Below are positions 31,567 through 45,920 of a stretch of 64,000 bases of DNA, one piece after another. A program made the translations under genes and the position numbers. The notes under the pieces were generated by a model. It searched no databases. It saw only the letters and a program-made list of their open reading frames with translations, and had not been told where the DNA came from. The first letter of the stretch is position 1. Each line of letters begins with the position of its first letter. This DNA is from Isoetes taiwanensis (Eukaryota; Streptophyta; Lycopodiopsida; Isoetales; Isoetaceae), in NCBI GenBank assembly GCA_021234155.1, contig JAJEKV010000047.1, forward strand, positions 6,353,071 through 6,417,070. The letters run 5' to 3'.

Positions 31567-34500
31567 TAAACTATCGGTTCCTTAAGAAAGATGGAAAGAG
31601 AAAAACTTTTGTCGAGAGAACTTCCACAGAGTCAAAGCTCCAACGGTGTTGTCGTGAAGGATATTGCTCTTGCGAGCTAAGCTGAAAAACACTATGTCGA
31701 AGCGAGAAAGGGGAACCGTGCTTCTCAACCATTAAGAAATGATTCATGTGGTGTATGGGGACCAGCCCGAGTCACATCCATAGGAGGATCGAACATTTTT
31801 TAATCATTGATGATTATACGAGAAAAGAATTGGGTTTTACTTTCTGAGGCTGTGGATGTTTTGAACACTTCAAAGATTTGGAAAGAAGCATGGTTGAAAT
31901 TTACAGGATAAGAAAGATAAAAGAAATAAGAGCCGACAGGTGGAGAGTTCAGCAGTGGTGAATTTTCACACTTGCGGGCAGCTTGGGAATGGGAGCCTAA
32001 AAACCTCGGTTGCCCATGAACACCCCAAAGAAATGGTGTGGTTGAGCAAAAATCGGCGTGTTGGAGGTGCACGCCATGATTCTATCAAAATATTGATCAG
32101 GATTACGGTGAAAATAGGTTCGCCAGTTCATCTGCAGGTTTACCTCATCAATAGAGCACCCACAAAGCATTGACTTCATTGTACCCGAGGAGGCATGTGA
32201 TGAGAAAAACCGGTTGTGGATGGCCTTATCTTTGATTTAACCTTTGCGTATGTCCCCTCTCACAAGGCGAAACTAGGGTTATCCAATGTGGGGAGTACCT
32301 TGCATGTTTGTAGGCTATGGTGAGACCATAAAAGGATACAAAATTGTTTGTACCTTCAACACATAAAATGATCATCACTAAGAAGTGTGGTCTTCCAATG
32401 AACAAGATTTCAAGATTGGCCAAACAAAGTCCTCGCCCTTATGGTCCCCTTGGCACTCTCCAGAAATGAAAGGCCCTGATACTAGTGATTACTGAATCTG
32501 AAATGATGATAATGCAGGTGATGTTTTAGAGGAAAGTGAACTTCCATCGAACCCAAGTCACGGACAAAGTAGTGATGAGGATGCAGATGAGTCTCCTTTG
32601 AACTTCCAAGGAGATCTAGCAGTCGGAGAAATCTGAGAAAGAATGCAAGACTATCTTAACAAAGAGAAAACGGCGGATACACTTTATTTTGCCTTGCTCG
32701 CCGGCATTTCGTCAATTGATGAATCATCTTCATTTAGTGATGCCATGTTGAAGGCACCAACTTTCAAATGGCAACGAGAAATGGGTGAGGAATATGAATC
32801 CTTTATGGAGAATGAGGCGTGGATTTTGTGTGAAGTTACCACTGGGAGGAATTTATAACCTCAGAAGTGGTTGTACAACCAAGTATGATGAACATAACAC
32901 CATTTCTAGATACAAAGCCGATTAGTGGCACGTGGATCTTCTCAACCGCGGGCATTGACTATCAAGAGACATTTATTGGCGGATCTTGCCGATGAGAGTA
33001 GAAACTGCCTTAGCCGCCAAACGGGGATAGAATGCGCAACAAATGGATGTTAAATCAGCATTCCTTCATGGACGGCTCGAAGGAAGAGGTCTATTAAAAC
33101 AACCTCGACTTTTGTAAAACAAGGATCTGAAACTCTTGTGTGCGGTGGTATAAGACCATTCATAGTTTTTCTCAAACAGGGGCTTTTCGTGTATAAGACC
33201 ATTCATAGTTTTTTTCTCAAACCGGGGCTTTGATGAAGTGATCTGAGGGCTGGAATGTCTATGGATGACGGCTTGGGTTCAATTAATCATCATTGTGTTG
33301 TATGTCCGATGATTTGATCCTTGCCTCAATTCCACCATCTTTGTCACGGCGGAGACTAAGACTTCTTTAGCGGCCTCGGTTCCACATGATGGACTTAGGA
33401 CCACTCAAATATTTTTTGGGTATTCATGTCCTTGAAGATCGGGGAGCATAAGACCATCACCATTCATCGAGGAAAAGGCTGTTGAGTCTCTCTTAACAAA
33501 GTGCAACATGCACTCCACCGCATAATGCAAGCGCACCCCAAGACTTTGAAAGATATCCCCGTAAAGCGGTGCATTCACAAGGTCATTTTGAGCGTGCTCA
33601 AACCATTAATGCTTAAGGTATGCCTATGGGGTGTGATAGGCTCCCGTAGTGGTACAAGGCGGACCTTTGAAAGTGTTATTACATAGCCAATTCATGGAGT
33701 GTCAGAACACATTGGCAAGCTCTCAGCGCATTTTGAGGTATTTAAAACAAACCCCGTTTGGGGATGCATTTATCATGGAAATCATCGGGTCCTTTCACTT
33801 TAGAGGCATGGTTGATCTTTGACTATCGCGAGGATGTGGCTGTTAAATCCGCCTTACCGGGCTTCATTTTTAAAGTGCAAGGGGAGTTGTAGGTTGGACA
33901 AGCGAGAAGGCCTCTTGCATTAAGCACGTAGATAAATATATGGTGTATGTGCGGCTACAAAGAAACCATACGGCTCGGGGTGCTTAAAACATTATGGCGA
34001 TTGACAATCAAACGATCATATTGAATGATATGAGACATTTGTATGTCTTGTGAAAAAATCCCAACAACTTTACAAAGGCCAAACATATTGAGACACAATA
34101 CCATTTTACAGGGAAAAAGTGGAAGAAGGCAAAGTAACCATAAAGCATTTGGGGAACTCACCTTATGACTGCTGATGTATTGACTAAACCGTTACCAAGG
34201 AAGAGGTTGTGCAGAGATGGGCATGAGATGGGCTTTTGAATGCAGATGATCAGGTAAGGATTAGTTAGCGGCATTTTTTGTTAAGTAGGTGAAGGTTTGT
34301 GCAGGAAATCATTAAGAAGAACATCGTGTGGCGAGATGGAGCTCTTTTGGCATCTGTGGTAAAGTTTTTAGGGGCATTTATCAGAAAAGCAAAAATTAGT
34401 GAGTAGTGCAGAAATCAGTAATAGAACTTGGTGGCAAAAGTTCTTTCTTGTATTGGTAAATGGAGTCTGGGAGGAGGGAATTCAGTCAGAGATAATGTTG

Positions 34501-34728
34501 TTGTCAGGTCAACCTTGAGGGGGTGTGGAAACTGGAAAGCATGGCAAGGTTGACGCTTGTCCTATAGTTAGGGTAGTTGCCTTTGTGTTCCTAAATTACA
34601 GGACACGGTTGAAGATATCTCGGCATGCGCTTAGTCGTTTCTGTATTAAGATTTCGAGATGTATAAAGACAGATCTAATGAATTGAAACGGTGCTTCTTC
34701 TGGTGTCAATTTTTTCTTAAGTGAAATA
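31565..34728 (+). pseudogene. pol: Copia pol and 3' LTR, right unit (5' part missing)
   Basis: Corresponds to about 2117-5381. It starts in the GAG-pre-integrase region, so LTR, PBS, gag and protease are absent. Integrase, RT and RNase H segments can be followed but are heavily broken by small indels. The 3' LTR is 34524-34728 and the same AAATC target repeat follows it. Around 33515-33640 the sequence departs strongly from 4097-4240 and not only at CAG/CTG. Confidence 0.8.
34524..34728 (+). repeat. 3' LTR of the young copia, unit 2
   Basis: TGTGGAAACTGG to GTGAAATA. It is a few bases shorter than 5175-5381 through small deletions and is followed by AAATC and the older antisense copia. Confidence 0.85.
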
Positions 34729-36245
34729 AAATCCTCTAGCAACTAAGGCCTTCTAAATTTGAAGAGAATCTCTGCAGCTAGCTTCTTGGAGAGGATCCAC
34801 TTACCATAAATTGTCTTTTTTGTCAAAGGGAAAATCCATCGGTGTCTAAACTTTTGTTGTGCATGGAATGCATTTTTCCTTCGCAGCTTGTTGTAAATGG
34901 ATGGATTACCATTGAAGGCTGCTTTTAGAGTAGGAGGGTCTGCACGCATGACCATGCAACACCATTCAATGAGGCTTGTTTGGGCATTTTCGATCATCTT
35001 GCAACTAGAAGCTCTTGTTCTGGGAGGAAGGGCTCTAGGAGGTTCTGTAAAGGACTGTACTGGAGCAGCAACGTCAATCAAATTAGGATCTGAATCTGCT
35101 ATATGGACTCCTGAAAGGTCAGGGATAGATCTGCCAATGGAGAAGTTGAGCAATTCGTGGACTAGCTAATTGATCGTCCAAATGGATGAGCTCAGAAGCT
35201 TGGATGCTTTCGATGCCCTACTGTGTATAAGAACGCCCGATGTGTTTCCCCAACATGAATGCTTTGCAAAGACCACCTTCAATCTTAGGAACATCCTGGA
35301 TGTCTGTGGCAAGATCCTGGCTCAGAATTTTTGTCGATGGCTCAGTAATGAATGTGAGCTAATCTGCGGCGATAAATTCAAAAGTTGCAGATTCATCCAA
35401 CATTAGAGCTTCAGAAGGGTTCAGAAGCAGCTCATAAGGATTCCCACTGTGAACCTTCTGCCAATACTGTCCTTGAAATGCAGACATGGAAGCGTAGAGA
35501 AAGAATTTAGTGTTATCAAAAACCACCACCATGTTTTGATCAGCTACTTTGACCACAGACAAGAGACTTTTTTGTAAAGTTGACAGCTCACCAACTGTGC
35601 CATCAGAGAGAACGGAATTTGCCAACTGCTTGGATGGGCACTTTTGAGTTTGTCTCAAGTTGGACGCCTTTTGGCCCTGCAAAGAATCATAAAGAAGAGA
35701 GGGGTCATTTACCATTACCAAAAGTGCAGGCAGAATCCACAGTCAATGTTGCAGCAACAATATGACAAGCCTCTTCAAGAAGATGACATTCTTCAATCCA
35801 AGGTAGATGCTGCAATTCTGTGGGCCATAGAGAATTGCTTCCAAAAAGGCAACTTTTCTTCCACCAAGTGGGTGTTTCCACCTGTTGAGCAGCCGATGGA
35901 GGATTGAGCAGCTTGTGATGGAGCAGAAGTCTCCTTCTTCTTGTCAGAATGCGTGAATGGTGTTCTCATGGTCAGATTTGTGCATTGGTTGGTAAAATGA
36001 CCAAATTGTGTGCAATTTGGCACCGTCCTGTCTGAACATGAGGATGTTTTGGCAGAGAATATCCCAAAATCCTCCATGTTGAGGATGATTCTTCTTTTTC
36101 TTGCAGGCCAAACATGCTTGTTCGAGATGGGCCTTCCTCCTCTCTGTTTTTGTGCATGAGAGAGCTCAAGGAGATCATCACATACTTCCTCCCAAGATGC
36201 TTGCTTCCAACTAAGGAAAAAGAACTCCATTTAGAATTTTTTGTG
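34729..36245 (-). pseudogene. Older antisense copia relic, unit 2
   Basis: Same content as 5382-6930: linker EPPRALPPRTRASS near 35040, pre-integrase and protease-like parts, and the knuckle NCTQFGHFTNQC near 36000 (Ala to Thr change relative to unit 1). Its RT partner at 1-293 is not repeated in unit 2, because the duplication starts inside the younger element. Confidence 0.72.
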
Positions 36246-37241
36246 AAGGGGCTTAAAATGCCTCACCTGCACATTCCGTCTTGCTAATGAGGATTTGTAA
36301 ATCTTGATGCTGTTGCTACTGCTACCACAAAATGCCATTCAACCAGTTAATAAGGTCAAACTCTTTTGCATTGTACATATGGCTCACCTAACCCCTTCCT
36401 CATAAACTGTTTGATTACCACCACCTATTTCATAATTATAAGTCTGGTAGGGGCCTGACCCATTTCAAAAGCTGAAAGCTGGCAAGCGTGGGCCTTGGGA
36501 TTCATACCTGACATAAGGAATGGAAAGGCAATTTTGTTATGTATGGGCCTATGGGACACAACAGTCACCCCGACAAAACCTGTAATCTGGGAATGGAGAA
36601 GGCCCTTCTTATTATCTAGGTTCCACATGTGAATATGTCTTAACCTACCATCATTTTTCCTAGCAAGTACAAGATAAGTAAGTGCACCTTCACAACACGT
36701 TACCATTTCCTCCTTTCTCAAGAATGGTACCTGTTCACATAGTCACAGAGTAAATGAAGCATAACTAGCTCATGATTACGACAAAGATCACCACAAAGAC
36801 ATTTGCTTTTAAACAACGCAGAACCAAAGAATGGCATGCCAATGGAGCAAATTGTTTCAATTTGATACAGATGAGAATCCTAGAGAGTTGCAATAACCTG
36901 AAAAATTGGACTTGGACTTGTTGATGTCTCTTTCTTGATGCATAAACTGTTGGTGAAGAACGTTTAAGACTTTTCTTCCTCCCACCTAGGTTATGGAATG
37001 AACTGAAGATTAAATTAATGATACTCTTAGTTTTTTTTTTTCCATCATTTTGTTACTTAATGAACCAGAGAGGAACATCCCATGTGGCAGGCTAGACCAT
37101 CACCACAGGGGATGGACCCAATCTTAACTTTGGTTATAGCGTTAACTTTAGAGCAGATTTTACGATAAATTACTGCAACTAAGGCTATACTGTTGGTGTC
37201 CGTGGTTTCTAGACTGCTTTGGTTTGTGTTTATGTTCCATA
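36246..37241. other. Stretch without a recognised gene, unit 2
   Basis: Matches 6931-7998 with many small indels. No gene recognised. Confidence 0.45.
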
Positions 37242-40087
37242 TCAACTGACCTCATCACTGAAAGTATAGAGCATTCCAAATTTATTGTATCCTGATGCAA
37301 GTGCGTGCTGTACAATGCCCCCTCCTTGTTTATTATTAAGCTGCAGAAACTAAGCAAGGCTGTCCATGCAGTTTCATTAGCTTTGAGTGGCATGTTGGAA
37401 CAAGGTCAGCGGCCGTCGAGCAATCCATGGCGTGCAAGCAAGTCAACAATGCAGCTGAAGTGCTCAGGTGTTGGGACAAGCGATGAACCTGAGACATCGA
37501 ACTGAAGTATTGGCAACCTTCAACAACAAGACCAGTATGGCTGCAAACAGAAAGAATGCTAATAAAGGTAATGTAAGTTGGTGTAATGCCCTGCTCCATC
37601 ATGAGCTGCGAGATAAGAAATGCTCGAAGCACCCTGGCCCTGTTGAGCATATGCGTAACCATGGCATTCCAGGAAATTTCATTGGGCCTCCTAACTCTCT
37701 GTCAAATGTTTGTTTGCATCCTCCAGTCTACCACATTTTGCCATACATATTTAATAAAGCTGTCCCCATGATGGCACCTATATTGTTGTCCTGACTTAGA
37801 ATGTGGGCATGCACCTGTTTTTTTGAACTGGGTCTGGCACAACAGAACATGCATTGAGGACACTAACAAAATGTAATTTCATCTGGTATGATATCTTGTA
37901 CCTGAACATGAAACAGTTGTATGGCTTCGATCTGTTCTGTGCATATGCTGTGATCATGGCAGTCCCGATACTATATTCTTTGAGGGTTCGTGTCAAAACC
38001 CACCTTGCATCATGCACACTGCCACACTTCCGTACATGCTTAGAAGTGCATTAGCTAGAATAATATCAGATCCAAATCCATAATTCAAAATACAAGCATG
38101 CATTTGCTTGCACATTGCCATTTCCACAAAAGTCAGCACACACATCAAGCACACTTGCAAAGGCAGTTCTACTTGGCATAAAATTGTACAACCTCATTTG
38201 CTGTAGAAGTTGGCACACCTCTTTTAACATAACCATCATATATGCAACAACCATGGAAGCCTATGTCTGGATTATTGTCGTTCTATTGAATATACTTATT
38301 GCATCACTTAAACTCTGGCATTTGCTATACATGTTTAAAAAGAACATTGTCAAGAACATCATCTGAATCATGTCCACAAAAGAACAATACATGCATGAAC
38401 CTTTTGCCCTCAACAAGAGAGCATGTCCATACAGGCATCAAAGCATGCTGATAAAGGTTATAGTATCTGGTAATAACCCTTTGAGGAGAAACATTGGTCA
38501 GAAGCTGAAGTGCCAGTTTTTGCATAACTTTGTTTTGGCATATATTGCAGTATTGCATTCCAGGAGACAATATCCTGTTTTGCATTCTAATAACACTTTT
38601 TCAGAATCCTCTATCCAACCAAATTTTTCCATACAAGGTAACAAGTGAATTTGCAATGATGAGGCTTGAAGCACAATTATGCTTTCAACAAACAGGCATG
38701 GATAAGCTTTCCTTCTGTGACTGCAGCTAAATACGCACAAGCATTAATGATATGAATTTGAGAGGCATCATTTAAGCAACTGTCTTCTGTGAGCATGACA
38801 TGGAACAATTGAACCACCTCTTTAAAATTACGATTCAGACTATAAACTCAAGCAAGATGTTCCACAAAACTGCATCACAACCTGCTATCCTTTCAAAATT
38901 TCATATGCATCTTTAACACTGCCACATTTACCCATACATATGTACTAAAGAAGCCCCTACTACAACAATGGATTGACAATCATGCTCCATGATGAAAGCA
39001 TGCATTAGTTTTTCCTGTGTTATGGTGGCTGAACACGTGCATGCATCAAGCATGTTTATCCATGTAACTAGATCTGGCATTACCTTTTCACGCTGCATAG
39101 CCCAGAAAAGTCAAGTGCAAGGTCTATATAGCCATTTTTTTTTTTCCCAAATGCTGCAATTATAGCATTCAAGAGACCACATCTTGACAATGCAGTTTAG
39201 CAAATAAAATTCTTGCATCATTTATGCTACCACACTTGCATACATATCAACAAGGCGTGTCCCTCACAACAAGATCCATGGCCAAACTGCGGTCCAAGGT
39301 ACAAGCATGTAGCCATTTCCCTTTGGCAAGTGCAGCTAGTTTGGTACATGCATCAAGGATATTGATATAAGAAATCTTGTTTGAAATGTGCCCTCTTGCT
39401 TCATTTGAATAAAGAGCTGCAGGCCCTCATTACAATAGTCATTTTGCATACATGCGCCAATCATCCCATTCCATGAAAGTATGTTTGGTTCATGCATATA
39501 TAAAGTTTCTCAAGCATCCTGGATGCTGCCACATTTTACCATATGCACTGACAAGTGCATTGGTAACTGCAATTTCCATTCATGTCCACTTTTCAATATG
39601 CGGCATGGATCCATCTTGCATTGTATAAAGATGTTGGGCATGAGCGAGATTAAGAAGAATAGTGTGTAAGTAAATTTGTCAGAGAATTATATCATGCATA
39701 TGCCTGAAAATTTGAATGCTTTGTTTTTGTTGATCATGTCGAGCATATCCTCCAATCATGATATTCCAAAGTAAATATATTAGCTCAAGGATCCTGTCGA
39801 ACATATGACCAGCATCATCCAGAGCTCCACATTTAGCATACATCTCCACAAGAAGATTCTCCAAATATCTATCACTTCCATGAGTATATACAACAAAGAG
39901 TTGGAGTAATTTACCCTGTGCTAGTGAATTTGTATTGCCACACTGCCTAACGAGGCAAGCATAAGAGGCAGAAGAAAGCCCATTCCACTGCGATGGAAGC
40001 ACGGCCAACGTATCTTCTAATTCTTTTTGCAAGACTTTTATGCCTGTCTGATAATGCACATATTTGTCTTGAAACTGCTACTGACAT
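37242..40087 (-). pseudogene. PPR gene, right-unit copy, frame-broken
   Basis: Same gene as 7999-10869, but more than a dozen 1-10 bp indels split it into frames of at most about 126 codons. The first break is an extra T near 40025, about 20 codons from the start. The start ATG (40087), the 40-bp duplication and the stop (37242-37244) are kept. Either this copy decayed, or this part of the assembly is poorly polished. The second is favoured because flanking tracts are identical to unit 1. Confidence 0.8.
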
Positions 40088-40097
40088 AAAATTTGAC

Positions 40098-40127
40098 TTA
40101 CTTGTGTCTTGAAAGTGCTACTGACAT
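40098..40127 (-). promoter_or_regulatory. Upstream ORF ahead of the PPR start, unit 2
   Basis: Same nine codons (MSVALSRHK) and the same 10-nt spacing to the PPR ATG as at 10880-10909. Confidence 0.45.
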
Positions 40128-40139
40128 AAAATTTGACTT

Positions 40140-43100
40140 ACTCTCTTAATTTTTGAAGGCCAAGATGAGAATGCTCAGAATTGTTCGTTTGTCGGGGTTG
40201 TTTCGCTACTCCAACACAACGGTTTCTGAGTGGTATCTACCATAATTGGCTTTCTGTGGTTGGCTGACGCATCCAAGAAATTTACAGATGTATGTATTTG
40301 CCACGACTAACAAGGTTTAGAATACCTTGTGAAATCCAACTTCGAAAGGATTCGTACATAGTTGAGTGGAGCTCCTTTCCAGATTAGAAGAATGATACAA
40401 GAAAAATGAAAATGTGAATAGCCTTTAGGATATGTTGTTCTGCATACAATAAGATAGTATGCCATTCATGCAAGATAGCTGGATTGTCTAGCCTAGTGGA
40501 GAACTGTAACTTTTGGTGATTCCTTGTGGGACGCTTTTGGTGTCAACACATTGGAAAGCAAAGCCCCCAGAAAGATCACTAACAGGATCTGCAAGTAGTA
40601 AAATCTGATCTAGAAAGGACTCTCCAATCATCTCTAAACAAAGTTGATCCGCATCTTCCTCATCCGTATTCAATTGCATCCGTATCTTCCTATCTTCCTT
40701 ATCTTACAAAAAAGGGGGTTTGAGTCAATTGCTATTCTAGGGGACCATCTAATCTGATACGTCTGCTCAAAATGGTTGCTTGAAGCAGGTCAAGTGTGGA
40801 ACAGAATCCTGTACAAAATGAGCTGCTGTTTGAAAATACAGAGCCCTCACAAGGAAAAACATTGAAGCCCATTTATTTGGGTTGATCTTAAAAGAGAACG
40901 TCAATGTGTTGTCGATTCAGCCATCCAAGTATGTACGGCCCAGCAGCATTTAAAAACTCATAGAAGCCACTAATCTGCCCTACTGGGTCAAATTCTTTGT
41001 CACAGGTGTCGCCATATCTCCTTCCATGCCATAGAGCCATAAGAGCAACCTCAAAGTTAAAACCCAATTTCTTGCCTCTTGATACTTCACATCTTGTGTG
41101 CTTCCAAAATTCCCCATAATGAAAGGGCAATCAAGGACCTTTTGACCTTCAAAGTCTTGATCATGGCAAGTGACAAGTTTGTGTCCAAAGAATATATGGT
41201 TTTAGAACACTGTGCAACAAACAGGCCTCCAGATTAGATTTTGCTTAAACCGGAAAAATGCCGTGCTTTTGTTGGTACTTACCGGATTTTAGAAAATATC
41301 CTCTAATTTACCAGGATTTAACAAGGATTTTACTAAATTTTGACTGAAATTTTGCTAAGCATCTATTAAAGAAACCGGATTTTAACAACTTCAACCGGAA
41401 ATTCTGGGGAGGAACCCCCCTAATCTGGAGCCCTGGCAACAAAGTCTTATGTCGAAAAAGTTTGGCTTCGTAATAGTGTCAAACTTGGAACTCAATCCAT
41501 GTAGCGATTAGATTATAGTTATAATACTTAAATTTTTGGAAATTACAATAAAGTAGAGACAAAGGAAGTCAATGTAAAAAGTTTTTTATCAATATAAATT
41601 TTCAGCATAACAAATGCCCTAAGGCAAGAGTTTTAAGCATTAAGTCAACACGAATCTCTAGAATAAGCAATGCCATTTAGAAATAGCTATACATCGGCGT
41701 AAGGATGGTGGCTCTCTACAAGAAGGCACGTAGTGTGTTCTTACAAACAAGTCATTTAGCTACCTCATTTTCTATATTAGAACCCCAAGAAGAACGTCAT
41801 TTTTTATTTATTGGTTCTGCTTGCATTGGACCCCAAGAGAAACCATGCCATTTTCTGATTTTACTGGTTCTTCTACAGGACCAACATTGGTTTCCTGACC
41901 TTTAACTTCATTACCTAAGTCCATAGAGATGACTTTTGAACATCCCTAATCTACTTGTCCCTTCAAGCTAGGCTCCACTTGATTCTGGTAATTTTTTCCA
42001 CCGACTACTAGCTTCTCATCTTAACTAGTGTTTCTGCATAGGCTCGTTTTCACCATACCTGCAAGCTCTTCTTCATTTCTATGTTGGCCCGACATAGTTC
42101 ACATCAAATGCAATCCCTTCTTCATTTCTTAGTTGGCGAATGGTTTGAATGTTGCAAGTATGTGTACCTCATCCTGTTGCTTATTGCTCTTAAGCCTTTG
42201 GGGGTCTTTTACTAGCTTAACCCACATGTCTTTGGACACATTTGGTTCAAACTGCCGTAAAAGAGAGTAAAAATTAGCATTTTTCCTAGGCTCGTGCAGA
42301 AATTTGATCATTCTATGAGGAACTTTTTAACACCAACCTCCTTCAATGGTATCTCGGCAAGACCTAATAACTTTATAGAACTTAGGTTATCTTGATCCAT
42401 AAGCCTCACTACAAATTTGGGCTGCCAACATCCTCTACCTAAATCAAATCAACACATGACAAATTCTTATTATTATTGTTAAGTCCTTGAAGTTAGAGAT
42501 AAGATACTATAACAGGATGCATCACAAAAATCATGCATCACAAACCTGAAGCTCAAATGTTTCATTCCACTTTGGATGATGTGTACTGCCTTTTCTATCT
42601 TTTCTTTATTTGGTCTTGCCTTGGTTCTTGAATATATAAAAAGCAACAGATTGTACATTAAAAAGATCTCCTTCTCGAGCAAGTGCTTTTATTCGCTTGA
42701 TGTTACTATCAAGATGCCAAACGAGTGCATCTCTAAAAAAAAATGCACAAATAAAAAAAAAAAGGTTTTAAGAGATCCGAAATGTCGAGTAACATGGTGT
42801 TGTTACAAATAGAAAATTCTCATTGTAAGGCATTTGGTTTGCTCTTTAACAAAATACATTGCATGATCTCATTTCCCTGGTTAAAAAACATAAACAGGAT
42901 ATAAAATTTTTATAAGTTTGCGAAAGGGGAATATTACACATAATCAGGGGTAAAAGGCTCTTTGGTCTTGCCACCAATGGGACACATGATCACATTCCAA
43001 AGAGCTAGAGAAGGGGGGAATATAAATCCTCGGTTCTGTGTAATTTGGGAGGAGACTAGATCGCTCTGTAAAATTTGTGACCAAATTTGCAAAACATTAC

Positions 43101-45920
43101 TAAACAACCATTACAACAAACATAAATTATCATTGTTCGCATGACTGCACATAGAAAGGAACACCAAATTTATTGCAATGAATTTAGAAGGGTTAGTGAA
43201 AAAAAGGACCTGTAATCCCTAGGAATACTGCTTGGCCATACTAGCATGTCCAGCAGCCTTTATAATGTCATTCATAATGGTGAAATAACCTATTATAACT
43301 ATGAGGCATACTGAGCCTTAGTTGAATGACATTTTGGTTTTCAATGACATTATTTTTCGAACCGAGCCCCATAACTTCGGCTTTCATGGAATGTCTAGTG
43401 TTTTCGCAAATATGCTACAACAATTCTAGCTGCAGATTATGCAATCATAGTTATAGTGTTGAAGGCAGCCTAATCATTACAAGGCCCTAGTTAAGCCTAG
43501 CGGGGAGCACATGCAAGGACAGTTCGAGAATAGAATAGAATAGAATAGAATCGTAGATAATATAACAGGATCTCAAAGGTGTTACTCACGGTGTTGTAAA
43601 ATACAAGTATCTTTCTTTCCAAACCAAGTTTGTCAATATAAAAGAGATGCTAGCGGTGCTAAGAAATTAGCATGCGAAGCCAATACAAAAATTGAATCAC
43701 ATCTTCTTGTGTGCTTAGTATATTGCTTTTAGCACTAGAAGTTCTTTCAAAAGGTACTTGGCTTGCAAATGTCGAGCTTAAATGCATCGTTGCCATATCT
43801 TCCACTACAATAAAAATAAGTCATGTCAAGCATTTTGCAAGTATAACTCAAATTTTGGATTTGGTTAAAACCATCCTTGAGCACAACCCATCGTATCCAA
43901 TTTGGACTTCCATGAACTTACCAAAATATGTTGCACAAATTCTTCAGGTTAAATTTTAATGCATTCGTACCTAGAAAGGAAGCAGCATTGTGATGCGTTC
44001 ATAACTAGAAAAGAAGCAGCATTGTGCAAATACACAAACTTTGAGTTGTTTTTTGTGACTTATAGTCAAGAATTGTCGGAAAGGTATTTTATTTATGGAG
44101 ATGATTTATTCTGATGATACAGTAAGAATCATTTATTAATCATAGACAAGTTAATATCAAAAAGTGTTACAAGTTCAGACAAGCCCCTAAGTGTCAAGAG
44201 ATTTAGCCTTGGGAAAACCTACTAAGTTATCTTTTAACTACAAGTATATTCAGCATCTAGAAGCATGGCAATGGTATATCTGTTTCTAGCAATGTCTCCA
44301 AATGCATTTTTTATGAAGCAACAACAGTAAATGCAAATCAAGCAAAGCATGCCATGTGTTTTGTGCGAAAGGTTTAAAACACTTTTTATAACTCAAATAA
44401 AATTACTTGGGGTGAAGGTAGCAAAGAGTATAGGTTTGAGTGGCATATAATGCATTTGCAATGTAGTAAAATTGGAAAGCATACAGATGCCAGTGAAGGG
44501 AAAGAAATACAACATCAACTACTAACTATGGTAACTGGAGGAACAAAATGGATGTCAGAAACTCGAATGATGCATGTCTGAGTGGTCCATACCCTTTATG
44601 TGGTGCATATGATATTGCATCTATTATAGAAAAGTAGTGCTAGCTGTTCTAACAAATCCAGGAGTATCTGGTGAGAATGATACATTCAAAATTATATGTC
44701 GTGAAATACAGGTGCAAACATGAGGTCTGTTGAAAGCTTCCAATAACTGCAAATGGTATGCACATAAAAAAAATGTTGCAAAAAAGAGGTGTATAATATA
44801 AAAAAGGTCGTGCATGAAAGGATACAATCAGTAAAAAGGGATAGAGTAAAAGGAAAGACAATATGGCTGAACACTAGTGGTAAACTTAGTGCCCAAGAGC
44901 AAGCTTTGCGCATTTTCAATCATAAAAAGACATATGATTTGTTTGTCCTCCCTGGCTGTTATTTACGCAACAATATGCAGCTAGAATTTTACCTTATGGA
45001 ATACTATGATTAGTTACATGGAAGAGTTGTATCAAGGAGTCATTGGAGGAAAGACACAGCCTAAAACAATAGAGAAGTGCATACAATTGCACCTGATGTT
45101 ACAGCTGGCAAAATTTACATTTTGAGTTGTGGTTCTTTAGAAACCAATAGTTATTTAGTGCAATGAACCAGACAATAACAACCATTAACGACCAGAAATC
45201 CAATACCAGGATGATATTTTGTTTACTCACGTTTTAGAGCTTCAATAATAAGAAGAATGAATTAAACTATGGGAATGCTCTTACCTCATTCAAACCACGA
45301 TTCCGTTATTTTGAAATTATTCCACTGTTCAATTTTTTTACCTCGGGTTTTTTCCCTATATTTTCAGCAAGAAATCGCGTCCTGTATTTTTTTTGAATAA
45401 GATATTTATTCAATGTACTTTTCCATATTATTGTATATGTAACAACATGGAATACAACAGATAGAAGCTTCTTAAGCATTTTAAAATAAACAAGCACAAC
45501 AGAACATATTTAACAAAGAAAAAAGGAACACATGCATGTAAATAGCACTTTCTGCTTTTATTTACACAGGGTGGTTTTGCTTGCTTGGAATTAGTTGATT
45601 GATTTCTGCAATATCTGACTGCTAAATTGGGATGAGCAATAACACTGTCATATGTCATCATCATAAACTAAACCCGTATGCCCTATGGGCAAAGCAACAT
45701 AAATGTGTTCTTTATCAATGCCATATGACTAAGGAAGTAAGTGATGTAAAGGACTTACAACTAATATAACATTACTGAAGAGGATGCAAAAACATCACCA
45801 CATATAGCAGCACTTAGCATCCCATCACCCACATACCCTGCATGAGCTGGTTCAGCTATGTCCTCGGGCACACACTTGACATGTATATATACATTTATTT
45901 CATGATGATGTATAATTGTA
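40140..45920. other. Long stretch with no recognised gene, unit 2
   Basis: Repeats 10925-16697. The tract 43981-45300 matches 14761-16080 with one substitution (ACCGG against ACAGG). The tract 41870-42760 differs at many small sites. No gene recognised. Confidence 0.5.
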
